Shown here piece by piece: positions 27,544 through 39,697 of a stretch of 64,000 bases of DNA. This DNA is from Auricularia sp. M13. Its lineage: Eukaryota > Basidiomycota > Agaricomycetes > Auriculariales > Auriculariaceae. The number at the start of each line of letters is the position of its first letter. Position 1 is the first letter of the stretch. Under the pieces are notes generated by a model. That model did no database searches and was not told where the DNA came from. It saw nothing but the letters and a program-made list of their open reading frames with translations. A program made the position numbers and the translations under genes. Where the stretch lies: NCBI GenBank assembly GCA_037042915.1, contig CM073201.1, forward strand, positions 3,410,001 through 3,474,000, written 5' to 3'.

Positions 27544-28318
27544 CGCGAGTGGAAGAGTGCAATGACGGAATTCGGAGCCGTCCGTGTCGATCAGGCTCCG
27601 CTTCCGTCCTTTGGTCGCGATCCACCATCTGGACCCTTCCTATGTACGCTCGGATGCTCGCGCTTTGGCTATATTTCACTCCTTTTGAACGGGCTTGACC
27701 TACTACTGCTGCTGCTCTATCTCTCTGACAGAGACTATGCCATGGATATAGTTTTTTCTGCACGAACGCGCATTCCGAGCTCCCTCGTTCTACAGTTCTA
27801 CTCGCCTAACCGTCATAGCTACTGGCATTATGGTCTTGATTACATAGGCTGCCTACCGCTTGGGATATTGCTGCGCACCTCGCGTCTCATTCGCGCATTT
27901 GGCGCAAACCATCTGGTTGGCTGGCTTTGAGTTTTGCTCCGCCTCTTCAGCTCATCTCTTAGGCTGGGAAGCACTCTGACTTACTCGCTATCGAAACGTC
28001 TCTCATGCTTCTTGGACTGCTCTGCTTTTCTGTGGGCATGATTGTGCATGCGCCTGGTGCATGCGACGGGTACCCTGGCGGACGACGCGGAATGGGAGCT
28101 CGGCGTGCGCTAGCAGACCTAGGTGCTCGGTGTGTTCGTTTTCTGCAGCTGTCAGACGTATAGCGCAGACTCTGAGGGTCATTAAAAAGCCAGGTGTTCA
28201 GCACATCAGCCAGCAGTACGTGCATTACACGGTGAGTGCAAAAAAAACAGAGACTACAGCCCAACGCTAACTTCTTCCCCAGGTCACCGTGACAATTGAG
28301 ACCCTGTGCCGACTACAT

Positions 28319-28628
28319 CTAACACTTGTAGTAGCAGATGTACGAGTGCGCATTAGCGAACGGGTAGCAACTCTGCGACGTCGAGACGTGGTTGCCCGTC
28401 TGGCCGAGGTAGCCGCTGGGCGAGCAGTTGGCGTCGGCGTACGCGTGGCAGTTGACGCCGTAGACGCCGTTGCCGTTCGTCTTGAACGAGCCGAAGCCGC
28501 CGGGGACGGAGTGGCACGCGCCGCTGCAGTCCGGGCGGATGCGGCCCAGCTCGGGCTGCGCGCACGAGACGTCGGGGTATATCTTCACGACGGTGTCAAC
28601 GAGCGGCGTGATGGTGCTGTTGCCCGGG
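28319..28628 (-). pseudogene. SSP copy 4, lacking its 5' part
   Basis: The cysteine-rich part is still open and identical to the other copies, but the start codon, signal peptide, TATA box and upstream block are missing. The coding sequence is joined near 28,626 to the right side of the 44-bp stray SSP segment, with a few bases of shared sequence (CCCGGGC) at the joint. It cannot make a secreted product. Confidence 0.85.
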
Positions 28629-29307
28629 CGGAGCCCCGAGTGTTGGCGCGGCCGAGGATTCCGTTATCTATGCGAGACACCACGATGCGCCCGGTCCTTG
28701 TTCTGGGGTGAGCGTGTTGAATGGGAAAGTAGACAAAATCCCTAAGTACAGCAGTTTTTTCATGGTTTCGGACTGCTCTCATTGGTTCAGCGTATCAACG
28801 GCATCTTATTTCCTATCTGAAACTGAGACGAGACACGGGAACTGGGCGGAATGCGAACAAAACGGCCGTGGGGAAGTATACTACATGGGCAGTGCGGGGA
28901 TCGGCGAGCTGGGGACTCCGCGGTGCTCAACTCGGCAACGGAATCGAGCTCTGCGCGATGACCTCTCAGCTCACCGGCGTCTATTGTTGTCTGTGTTCAA
29001 ATGGTTCTCGGGACCGCCAAATGCACAAGTTTGGGGGCGATCGGCCGAGGTTGCGACAGACCGCGAGATGGCCACCGCCGCCGCCGTCACAAAATGTGAC
29101 ATTGCTCGACGGCCACTGCGCCGCGCGTCGCATATTTTGGTGCGCGGGTTGGCATATGCAATGACAGCCAGTGCGCGAAATCCGAGCTCGAACGGCCCAG
29201 TGGAAGCTGACATGCGATGTTAGCGCCGGCGATGGGACAAAACACGACGCGACTCACGAATTGCTCCGCCGCTGCGCGCGTTGGGCTGCACATATGCTCG
29301 TTAATCG

Positions 29308-30132
<825 letters not shown>

Positions 30133-33100
30133 TCAGCGGCACCGATGCAAACAATCGCGGCGGTACTCACCAGCCGCGGCGCTCGCCATCGCGCTACGGA
30201 CGCGGTCATAACCGCATAACAGCGTCAACGCCTCCTGGAGAGACGTGCCCGAAGGAGCAGGTCGCGGGGCGCTGAAAAAGGCGAGTTAGCGGGCGGGCGG
30301 AGGACAATCAGCGGGATGACGAACCATGCGCTGTCCTGGGTATCGCAAGGTGTGTGCGGCACGGTGCGCAAGCATTCGTGAGACCCAGTGGTTCACGGGA
30401 ACGCGAATGGGCGATGTCCGACCCGGCGCGCGGTCTCGACGTGGCCCCGGTATTGCGTGCTGATGACAAACGGCGGCGCCGTCGACATCCCCGACGTTGG
30501 ACCATTCAGTCCAGTCTAACGGAGAACGTCAGCGAAAAGAGCAGACGCGGCTGGCTGCGCTTGGCGCTGCAGAGAGTGTGCGGTAAAACGTACCTAGTGA
30601 GCATCTCCCGCCGACGGGAATCCGCAGTAGACACCCCGTAGGCGAGACGCGCTGCCAACGAGCACAGCCGTCAGATTGCAGCTGACGTGGCCCGTTGCGG
30701 CGGCGTCAACGTCGCTGGGGAGTGGCGCCGGCGGTGAGAGAACGCGCTGGCGGCGGTGACGAGCGTATCGTGCTCGCCAGCTGCTCCGAGCAAACCGCCA
30801 CCGTCCGCCGCGATTGCACGAGGCCTCGGGAGTGCGGGATACCGCCGGTGAGTGCGTCGCAGGCCGTGAGCGACGTTGCGGGCCAGGGAACGCGGCGAGC
30901 CCGTGGTGCGTGACCGACCCGCCATGGGTTTGAATGAGACTGAAAACACGATCGGAAAGCGTCAGCAACGCATCCGAAAGGTGAGCGAAGCGTGAAGGCA
31001 TACCTTGTGCGGGGTAGCGCTCAGCCGTCGCCGCGGCGCCCATTCGCCGATGCGCGTTGGTGAGTGGAGCAGAGAGAGAGCTGGAACAAACATGAGCAAA
31101 GCCGCGGCCGCCGAGAACAGCACGAAAAAAAAAAAAACTCACGAGACCGATGTAGATGCACAGGTGCAGTGCTCCAGTCGACGTCTGCGCATCTCATTCT
31201 GCGTGAGACGGCCGACGTCGGCGACGGATGGTCGAGGCGTCGGAGGCGAGACGAGACGGACGTGTCACGTGACCGCGATGACCTACAAACCATGAGCAAC
31301 GATGTGCGCGTTGAGACGGAACAGGTACAGCGTCACTCACCAGGTACAGCAGCTCCGTTGCTGCTGGGCCTGCTGCCGGCGTACCAGAGTGGAGCAGAAC
31401 GGCGGGATGAGCGCTGCGGGGACCAAACTGGGCAAAAGCGGACGGGCGGGCAGGTATATGAGCACCTGCGGACTGGTGAGAGGCTAAAAGATGCGCGGAG
31501 CTCGAAGAAAAAATCTGTCAGCCGAGCGCCTGCCTTCTCGGACTTCTTCGCCTGCGGTGATGGCGCCGTCCCATTCAATATAACCGTTCCTTGACAATGT
31601 CCCAAACATAAGCATGTTGTATGCTATTCAATAATGAATATGACCTACCATCATCGTCATCTAGACGATGTCTGCGAGCGTCGGCGCCGCACATCGCCCG
31701 AACCGACCGAGCCTGCGGTCGGCGCGGAGGGACCTGCACGCATCTGGCCTGCCGTCGTGCGGTCTCTGTAAAGCCATATCTATCTCGTCATTGCGTGAGA
31801 GCTCGACCGGTGCGATTCAATCAGATTGACTGGATGAGCGGAAAAGCTTGCACGCATTTGGCCTACCATCATCTCAAGCAGTATTTTGAGCATCGATCAG
31901 CCATTTCCCATCGGTTGCTGATATGAGAGCTCCAAATTGCGGTTGAGAACGAGGTTGGACGCGCTGCACGCATCTGGTTTAGCACTGCAGAATGCGACAC
32001 AATCTGCGACGAGAAAACACTTCATATCTGCGCTGTACACGTGGATACCCTTGAAATCCTTTCTATTCTTGCAATTGAGGACGTTTGCACCGGGACAGAC
32101 GACGTTTGCCCAACCGTTCGGAGCAATGGTCGTACACAACCATTGGCATTGCTCCAACCTCAGGGCTTCAAGCGTCCCGCTCCCTCACATACTCTGCTGC
32201 AATCCTCTAGCGCTAATATCACACCTAATGAATTTGGGAGGAACGCGATACAGCCGACGAGAGTGCTTTCAACTGCGAAGTGTTCACACTGTAGCATTGC
32301 CTAAGCTGAATCAGAGCCACTCGAAGATCTGTGCAGGCCGGGGCGGATGACATATCCCAGCTCCTCGGTCACTCGATCTAGTACTGCATGCAGCATAATC
32401 TGAGCATACCGACGTCTTCTGCGATGCGAAATGGAATCCGCCGCAGAACAGGCGGTTTCCGTGCAGACCGCCGCTGACTGCTGAGGTTTCACGCTAATGC
32501 CATCAGCTATGACTCAATGATTGCTGATGCTGATGTATCTCGCGCACGGCAAGGGCGTTGCGCCGCCGAGAAACCGCATATGCAGGTGAAATCGGATTTT
32601 GCACCCTGCGGAGAGGCAGTATCCCTCTCCAATCTTCTCTCTCCAGGTATGGGTCATGTCACGTGACTCTCTCTGAGCTGTTTCACGCCTGATGTGGCGT
32701 GGAAGCGGCGGGAGGGGTCGGGAATGCCGAATCCGAGGGGGGGAGCTCGACCTCAGTTTCGCGACAACGGGCGCTTATTTGGGACCAGGGCACTCAAAGA
32801 TATTAGGCGCCCGTATTTTGAGGCGAGAAATGGTCCTGCGAGGGAGGAAAATCGGTCGTATCGCGGGCGTGCGACGAGGAAGCCACGCTTGAAACTCCGC
32901 TCAGCCTCGAGACCGCGGATGTCGAGTCGGCGGTTGCGACCACAGGAGTGGCCTCCCTGACCCCAAACTTTGGTATCAGACCTTTTTTAGACCTGGGTAC
33001 TTTAATTTGCGTGAGATCTGATCAGGCGAGGCCCAGAACTGCACCGGAGGTCGGGCAAACAGTTGGGCCATTCAGCAAAAAGCGGTGGTCATCTCATTCA

Positions 33101-33163
33101 ATCGCGTATTACGGCCATCACACACAGCTAAACAAGCGCGGACCCCTAGAAAACCGTGTGCAG

Positions 33164-33423
33164 GGTCCGTGCGCATCCGTGCGCAAGAATATCCGTGCGC
33201 AGAACTTCCATGCGCAGGGTTAGAACTTTCGTGCGCATGAGTTTAACTTTCGTGCGCAGGGTCCAAATGTCCGTGCGCACTTTTCAAAATCCGTGCGCAG
33301 GGTCCTGGTCATCCGTGCGCATGAAATGTGCTTTCGTGCGCAATTTTCACAATCCGTGCGCAGGCTCCTGATATCCGTGCGCAGTTTTCACAATCCGTGC
33401 GCAAAGTACAAAATCCGTGCGCA
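33164..33423 (+). repeat. Left array of TCCGTGCGCA words
   Basis: Fourteen copies of TCCGTGCGCA or TTCGTGCGCA (one TCCATGCGCA), all in the same direction, mostly about 20 bp apart, with variable linkers such as GTTTTCACAA and GGGTCC. Confidence 0.92.
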
Positions 33424-34368
33424 GTGTGAAAACCATCAAAAATCTTTTGAAGATGTATATCATAGATGTATTTATGGCACTGTGTGCATTAATAGAGGTG
33501 CACATCTCTAGTGTCAACTATTTTAGATAAACTACTGTGCTACATGATTTGTTCGAAATTTCACTTCCACGTTAGTACAGGATCAGAAATATTCAGCCAG
33601 CATGTTGGTTTGTGTTCTAAGCTGATTTCCTGAAGAGGCTCTAAGTAGGTACTCATAACTCAAAAGATGTTACCCTCATACAGTTATGTTATGTTAGGTT
33701 AGATTAAGCTTGCTAAGGTCAGAACTTATGTTATTTTGGTTCATGAATTCAGGAGTAATATCCTTTGCAGCCTGAGTCACCATGATTCACTCATCTACTA
33801 ATAGATTCTAAGCCCTGATCCCAGTTTGGTCAAAAAATCTCAAATGAATTGTCTGGGTCAAGGAGAGACGAGACACGTGTTTTGGGCCGTGGAGTGGACC
33901 TGGAACAAGCCAAAGTTTGCTGTGTCTGCTCCACCACCTCTGTACCACACAGGTGCTCACTTTCCTGCATCGCACCACCATCCCGTCCCTTCAGATCTTC
34001 TTGTTGATTAGATGGGTTCCAACCTCATCCTCACCATGCCATCTCACAGAGGGACTTGCACGCCCACACCATATTATACTCAAGTTGCTAGGATGTATTT
34101 TCTGTAGTTTGGACTAGTGGTTAACATGTACATGTTCTTAATGGATTCGAAACACCCTCAGTTCAAATCCAGTCATAGACATCCATTTTGTGGCACTCTA
34201 CCTGTGTTTACTACATTCTGTAGTGTATTAACAAACTGTACTTGAGCAGTCAATTGCAACAAGACTTATGGAAATTGTTGGTGTTTGTTAATGAACTTCA
34301 ATGAGTTCAATCAAGTCGCCTAGATGTGCCAATGTGAAAAAAATAATGCAGTTGTGCTTTATACAGAA
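33424..34368. other. AT-rich core of the inserted element
   Basis: Base composition is strikingly lower in GC than the surrounding array. Open frames are short and look random. A TTAGGTTAG word near 33,695 recalls the telomere-like repeats at 51.9 kb. I see no transposase. Confidence 0.6.
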
Positions 34369-34617
34369 TCCGTGCGCAACACACAAAATCCGTGCGCAGT
34401 GTCAGCATGTCCGTGCGCATGTCTACCATGTCCGTGCGCATGATTCTAACATCCGTGCGCAGGGTCCAAAATGTCGTGCGCACAAAATCACAATCCGTGC
34501 GCAGTCCTCCTTCATCCGTGCGCACAGATTTACAATCCGTGCGCATGATTTCAACTTTCGTGCGCAGTGTGAAAAATCCGTGCGCAGTCCGTGCGCATCC
34601 GTGCGCAACGTGCGCAA
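34369..34617 (+). repeat. Right array of TCCGTGCGCA words
   Basis: Fourteen copies in the same direction as the left array, not mirrored, so the two arrays are direct rather than inverted. A few words in the opposite direction (TGCGCACGG) lie nearer the right end at 34,784-34,812. Confidence 0.9.
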
Positions 34618-37203
34618 CATGCACGCGGAACTTGAAACCAGTAATTTGACAATATCTTGGCCAGTTTTTAAGGTTTGATAGGTTTGTGCACACAGACATG
34701 TGCGGCTAGGTGTAAGCTACTGGAATGACCTTCAACAATCATTCTAGGATGTCTGAACAGTCTTCTAGGGCAGGATTACTGCTGCGCACGGACCTCGCGC
34801 ACGTGCGCACGGTTTTCTCGTGACCCAACAAGCGCGAGATGGCGTGGATCCCGCTACGCGCAGGAGATTGCGCTGGGTTCGGTTGACTACGGGCAAAATT
34901 CGAGTTTTGGATCGGTTCAGGGACCCCTTGGCTGCTACGGGCGCTTATTTGAGGCTGAGTGATAGTGCTCATGATTTCTTGAATTTTGAGAGCCGAGAAT
35001 CGCTCATGTGGCTGTCAAAACTCGATGAGAATGCATGCACGGGACCGGGCACGTGAGTTCGAAACTCCGCCAGTCCGGGACAAGGCCGCACAAATGCGAC
35101 TGTCCAGCCAGCGTCTTTTCGTCCTGCACCGTCATACTCGGCACACGGCATTTGATACGGCATACTGAGGCTAATGCGTAAAAATAAAGCGCAGGCGAGG
35201 CCCAGAAACACGCCGGCGGTCGGGGACGCGTTTGCACTACTCGGCGAAAAACGCGGGCATCTCGCTGACTGCGCGTTCTGCGGCCATCAGATCTGCATTA
35301 GAAGCATGATGGCTTGCAGATCCCGCCGCGTTGTGCGGAATGCCGCGCTTTCCGTTGAGAAGGAGCAAAAAATCGAGTTGGGGCGGCGTATAAGGACCCC
35401 TTGAGCTCACGGGCGCTTATTTTACAGCAGCCAATGGTATTGAGAGTATTATTACAAGTTGAGACGCGCTGAGGGCGCTTCTGGCTGCAAATTCCGACTG
35501 AGAACGCGTTCACGGGACGGGGGACACGCATTCCAAACTCCGATGCTCCTGGCCACCGGCGCACCAACTCGGCCGCCCAGCCAGCGTCTCGCCGTTCCGC
35601 CGCGGCGTACTCGGCACACGTCATTAGTAGTGGCTGACTGACGTGTTCCCGCAAGAATATTACGCGGGCGAGGCCTGGAAACACACCGGCGGTCGCGGAG
35701 GCGTTTCCGCCATTCAGCGAAAACGCGGGTTACCGCGCTGACTCCCCGTTTCACGGCCATCAGCTGTGCGTTAGACGTGCTGATGGGGCGTGTAGATCCC
35801 GCAGTGTAGCATTCGATTGCGTGCGAGTGCGGATAGACGAAAAAATACACCTTGCGAGGGGTATGTGGACCCCCTGGCTCAGACGGGCGCTTATTTGACT
35901 TGAGAGCATAAGATTGCGCACAGTATTTGAGGGTGAGAGGGCATGGGCGGGCGGGCAGACGCACGAAATGCGATCGGGACTCGGAGCACGGCGCAACGCC
36001 CATTCAACCGTTTGCCGGGCATCCCTGCTTCTCCCTCCGGCGTTCCCGCGTCATCATGTCGGACGATAAGCTAATTACAGTCAGCGGTGCGTGTTCACGC
36101 GGCCAGGAGGGGTATAAAACGCGGGCTGGGGTGACTGCAGACTCCATCCGCTCTCATTCCCTCTCGCCTCTTCCCTCCACTCATATACTCGCGCTGTGAC
36201 CGCTTTCCTCGACGCTTCGGACGACGTGCTCGACTGCTCGCCGTCGCACTGCGCTGTTCGTACACGGTGTCCGACTGCAAGTTGCCGAAGATCGGCGTCG
36301 ACGCCAACGCGGTACGTCCTTCCCACGCCGATCCACGCATTCCCACACTCATCCGCGTCACCATCTCATTCAGATTACTCATCAGCAGTGGCAGGTGAGC
36401 GAATGCCAGTTGCATTCACTGCAATCGGACGCTTGCTAACTGACTCCATTCCGAGTCCCGGCACTCACACAGAATTTTGGCATGCAAAACGGTCGTATAT
36501 TCGCGCTAGGTACGTACAGTCAGCTCTTCCTATCCATCCTGCGTGGCGATCGTCTGCTACACCGCGGAAGCCGTTCGGCTTGCTGAGTCTGCGGTCGCGA
36601 CGTCCGCCCGACACTCACACTGCGCAGCCGTCCTGCTCGCCATCCCGTCCGGGTCGTCCCGGACGCGCAGCTCCAGCGTTATCACGGGCGTTGCAATCGG
36701 CAGGCTGACCGACGCGCCAGCGGCCTGACCGTGAGTGATGACCGGCGCCGTTGGGAACCTGCGAAATGGTGGTATGTCAGCCCTTTGCTCTCGACCGCGA
36801 CTGACTGACTGACCCGACCTATTGCGTTGCAGACGTTCTGCGCGGTCTGGCGGGCGGCACAGGGCTTGCGGCTTGCTGGTACGTCGCTGCTCATCGTCGT
36901 GTGCAATGCTGACCGCCAATCGTATGCAGGTCCGCGCTCGACTTGCGCGCGCTGGACCGGCAGGCTGACCGAGGCGCGCGCACCGTCCTCGCCCGCGGAC
37001 GAATTGGCGACCGGCGCCATGGAGCTGCAACATCGTACGTCAGCCGTGTGCACTCTATGCATGACGCGCGCGGGCTGACGGACCTTGTGCAGACGGTCTG
37101 CGCGCACAAGACGCGGCGTTGTCAATGGTGGTACGTCGCCCGTCACCGCGCTCGTGTGTGCTGCTGAGCGCGCTGCAGCACCGGAAAGAGCCCGGGCAGC
37201 GTC

Positions 37204-37582
37204 ATGTGCAGCTGTCATGCTCCACGAACGCAGCAGCCGCGGGCACCCCAAGCTTGCCGATCTCGCGCTGGGCCTGCTGGACGACGCCGGCCATGTCGCG
37301 GCGCGCGGTCTGCAGGCCGCTCTCCGCCTTCGCCCTGAAGCTGCCCCAAAATCGGCCGACAGCGCCGAGGGCCTGCTGGACCTCTTCTTCCAGCGACGGC
37401 TGCGGCGCTGCGGCACTCGTCGTTGCGGCGTCAGCTGCGTCAGCTGCTGGTCACTGCTCAGCACCCAGCGGCCCATGCAGCACAGTCACGAGCTCACCGC
37501 CTTCGGCGTTGTTCGGGTTTACGTTTGCCGTCGGCGCCGTCGTCGGACGGTCTGTAAAATCGTATATTTCGCCTGAATTCAT
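37204..37582 (-). CDS. BSD-like two-exon frame, unit 4
   Basis: Start, intron and stop are as in unit 1, with a few substitutions near the end. The deletion at about 37,166 removes most of the sequence that followed in other units, just past the stop codon. Confidence 0.35.
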
Positions 37583-37706
37583 CGCGAGTGGAAGAGAGCA
37601 ATGACGGAATTCGGAGCCGTCCGTGTCGATCAGGCTCCGCTTCCGTCCTTTGGTCGCGATCCACCATCTGGACCCTGGTCACGCTCGGATGCTCGCACTT
37701 TGGCTA

Positions 37707-39170
37707 TATTTCACAGCTTTTTGTCGGGCTTGACCTACTACTGCTGCTGCTCTATCTCTCTGACAGAGACTATGCCATGGATATAATTTTTTCTGCACGA
37801 ACGCGCATTCCGAGCTCCCTCGTTCTACAGTTCTACTCGCCTAACCGTCATAGCTACTGGCATTATGCTCTTGATTACATAGGCTGCCTACCATTTGGGA
37901 TATTGCTGCGCACCTCGCGTCTCATTCGCGCATTTGGCGCAAACCATCTGGTTGGCTGGCTTTGAGTTTTGCTCCGCCTCTTCAGCTCATCTCTTAGGCT
38001 GGGAAGCACTCTGACTTACTCGCTATCGAAACGTCTCTCATGCTTCTTGGACTGCTCTGCTTTTCTGTGGGCATGATTGTGCACGCGCCTGGTGCATGCG
38101 ACGGGTACCCTGGCGGACGACGCGGAATGGGAGCTCGGCATGCGCTAGCAGACCTAGGTGCTCGGTGTGTTCGCTTTCTGCAGCTGTGGCTGCTCACAAA
38201 ATGCAGACGTATAGCGCAGACTCTGAGGGTCATTAAAAAGCCAGGTATTCAGCACATCAGCCAGCAGTACGTGCATTACACGGTGAGTGCAAAAAAACAG
38301 AGACTACAGCCCAACGCTAACTTCTTCCCCAGGTCACCGTGACAATTGAGACCCTGTGCCGACTACATCTAACACTTGTAGTAGCAGATGTACGAGTGCG
38401 CATTAGCGAACGGGTAGCAACTCTGCGACGTCGAGACGTGGTTGCCCGTCTGGCCGAGGTAGCCGCTGGGCGAGCAGTTGGCGTCGGCGTACGCGTGGCA
38501 GTTGACGCCGTAGACGCCGTTGCCGTTCGTCTTGAACGAGCCGAAGCCGCCGGGGACGGAGTGGCACGCGCCGCTGCAGTCCGGGCGGATGCGGCCCAGC
38601 TCAGGCTGCGCGCACGAGACGTCGGGGTAGATCTTCACGACGGTGTCGACGAGCGGCGTGATGGTGCTGTTGCCCGGTGCGGCGGGGGCGGCGAGCGCGA
38701 GAGGGAGGAGGGCGCTGAGGGCGAGGAGAGAGAAGTGCATCTTGTGTGTGATGGAGAGTTGGAGCTGGAACTGCTTTGGCTGTTTCTGGGGTGGGATGCT
38801 GAGACTGGGGGAACGCGCTGCCTTTTATACACTCGGAATATGAGGACTTCAGGGCGCCGGAGTGAGAAGGTACAAACGCTGGTAATCCGTGATCTGTGGT
38901 AAACCCTGGATTGCGGGCAGGTGTGCCCAATGACAGCTGAATACCGTCCGGAGATCCACGAAATATCCTAGATTGGCGGTGCGTGCTCCGGTCTGGATGC
39001 TTCTATGAAAGGACTAGCTTATACTGCAGCTGAATCTCGCTCCCTAGATCCTCATGAATTGATCACTTTCCAGAAGTTGGTATTCCGATCACGTAGACTC
39101 GAGACCGCAGGGCAATGAGTGGATTATCACTCTCGTAGCCATCCCAGCATCCGGACGTTTCTCCGGCTTC
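37707..39170 (+). repeat. Partial fifth unit
   Basis: Carries the SSP 3' flank, SSP gene, promoter and upstream block, then drifts from the unit sequence after about 38,990. From there to about 39,170 it resembles the flank of SSP copy 6 (43,080-43,190) better than it does units 1-4. This is the right edge of the array and probably the older, unamplified arrangement. Confidence 0.85.
38369..38740 (-). CDS. SSP copy 5
   Basis: Intact, with the same protein as copy 3 (start MHFSLLALSALLPLALA). TATAAAAGG at 38,821-38,829 and the conserved upstream block at 38,880-38,996. It is the array copy with the fewest decayed neighbours. Confidence 0.87.
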   Translation of the reverse strand: MHFSLLALSALLPLALAAPAAPGNSTITPLVDTVVKIYPDVSCAQPELGRIRPDCSGACHSVPGGFGSFKTNGNGVYGVNCHAYADANCSPSGYLGQTGNHVSTSQSCYPFANAHSYICYYKC

Positions 39171-39697
39171 TGCGACTCCGTTCAGGGCCCTTGGACGTAT
39201 CGATCAGTCCCTGTACAATGCTTTGGCACGAGTTGAACTGTATGCGCCGGTCCTGTAGAGATCCGACCGGTGCCTCGGGAATGCTTCCCCATGCCAAGAT
39301 TTCTCTTTCTGCGGTACAAGCGCCCTAAAAGCGTCAACACATTTCCGTGCGAAACGTATGAACTTGGTGATGAGAGTAACTTGCCTCTGAACTCTCATCA
39401 CCCGCGATGTTGCGTCGAATACGCTGAGAGGCCGTCATCATAAAGGAAGTGAGGGGTCATGAGATATCTAATCGGGCGTACGCGACGCTCGAATCGCATG
39501 AGGCAAATATGTTTGAAACAGTCACTGACCGTACATCAGAAACTGGCGCCCCTGACAGTACCATACAAATCTTCTGACTTCCACTCGTGCAAGGAGGGCA
39601 TAGTGAGGCACGCATAGTCACTGGGGTCTCGTCGCACAAGTGTGAAACCATCTGAGAGGGATGATGGGGTTTCTATTCAGTCCGTCCCCGCGTCATT
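39171..39697. other. Spacer between SSP copy 5 and the F-box gene
   Basis: No convincing gene. The right part should hold the 3' untranslated region of the F-box gene. Confidence 0.4.

Larger units (their letters stand above)
33131..34835. mobile_element. Non-autonomous TIR DNA element with subterminal TCCGTGCGCA arrays
   Basis: The unit sequence is interrupted at AACAAGCGC, which is present on both sides (33,131-33,139 and 34,827-34,835) but once in other units, so it is a 9-bp target duplication. The element proper is 33,140-34,826 (1,687 bp). Its ends are imperfect inverted repeats matching at 18 of 23 positions and sharing AGAAAACCGTG. Inside each end is an array of 10-bp words, and between them is about 0.94 kb of AT-rich DNA with no convincing gene. 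A 9-bp duplication with GG-starting ends fits Mutator-like elements, and subterminal word arrays fit transposase binding sites known from several DNA transposon families. The class is inference; the borders are seen directly. Confidence 0.8.

Noticed and set aside
33164-34617. CRISPR-like array of short repeats
   Set aside because: Repeats are only 10 bp, linkers are short and related, the DNA is fungal, and the borders show a transposon insertion.
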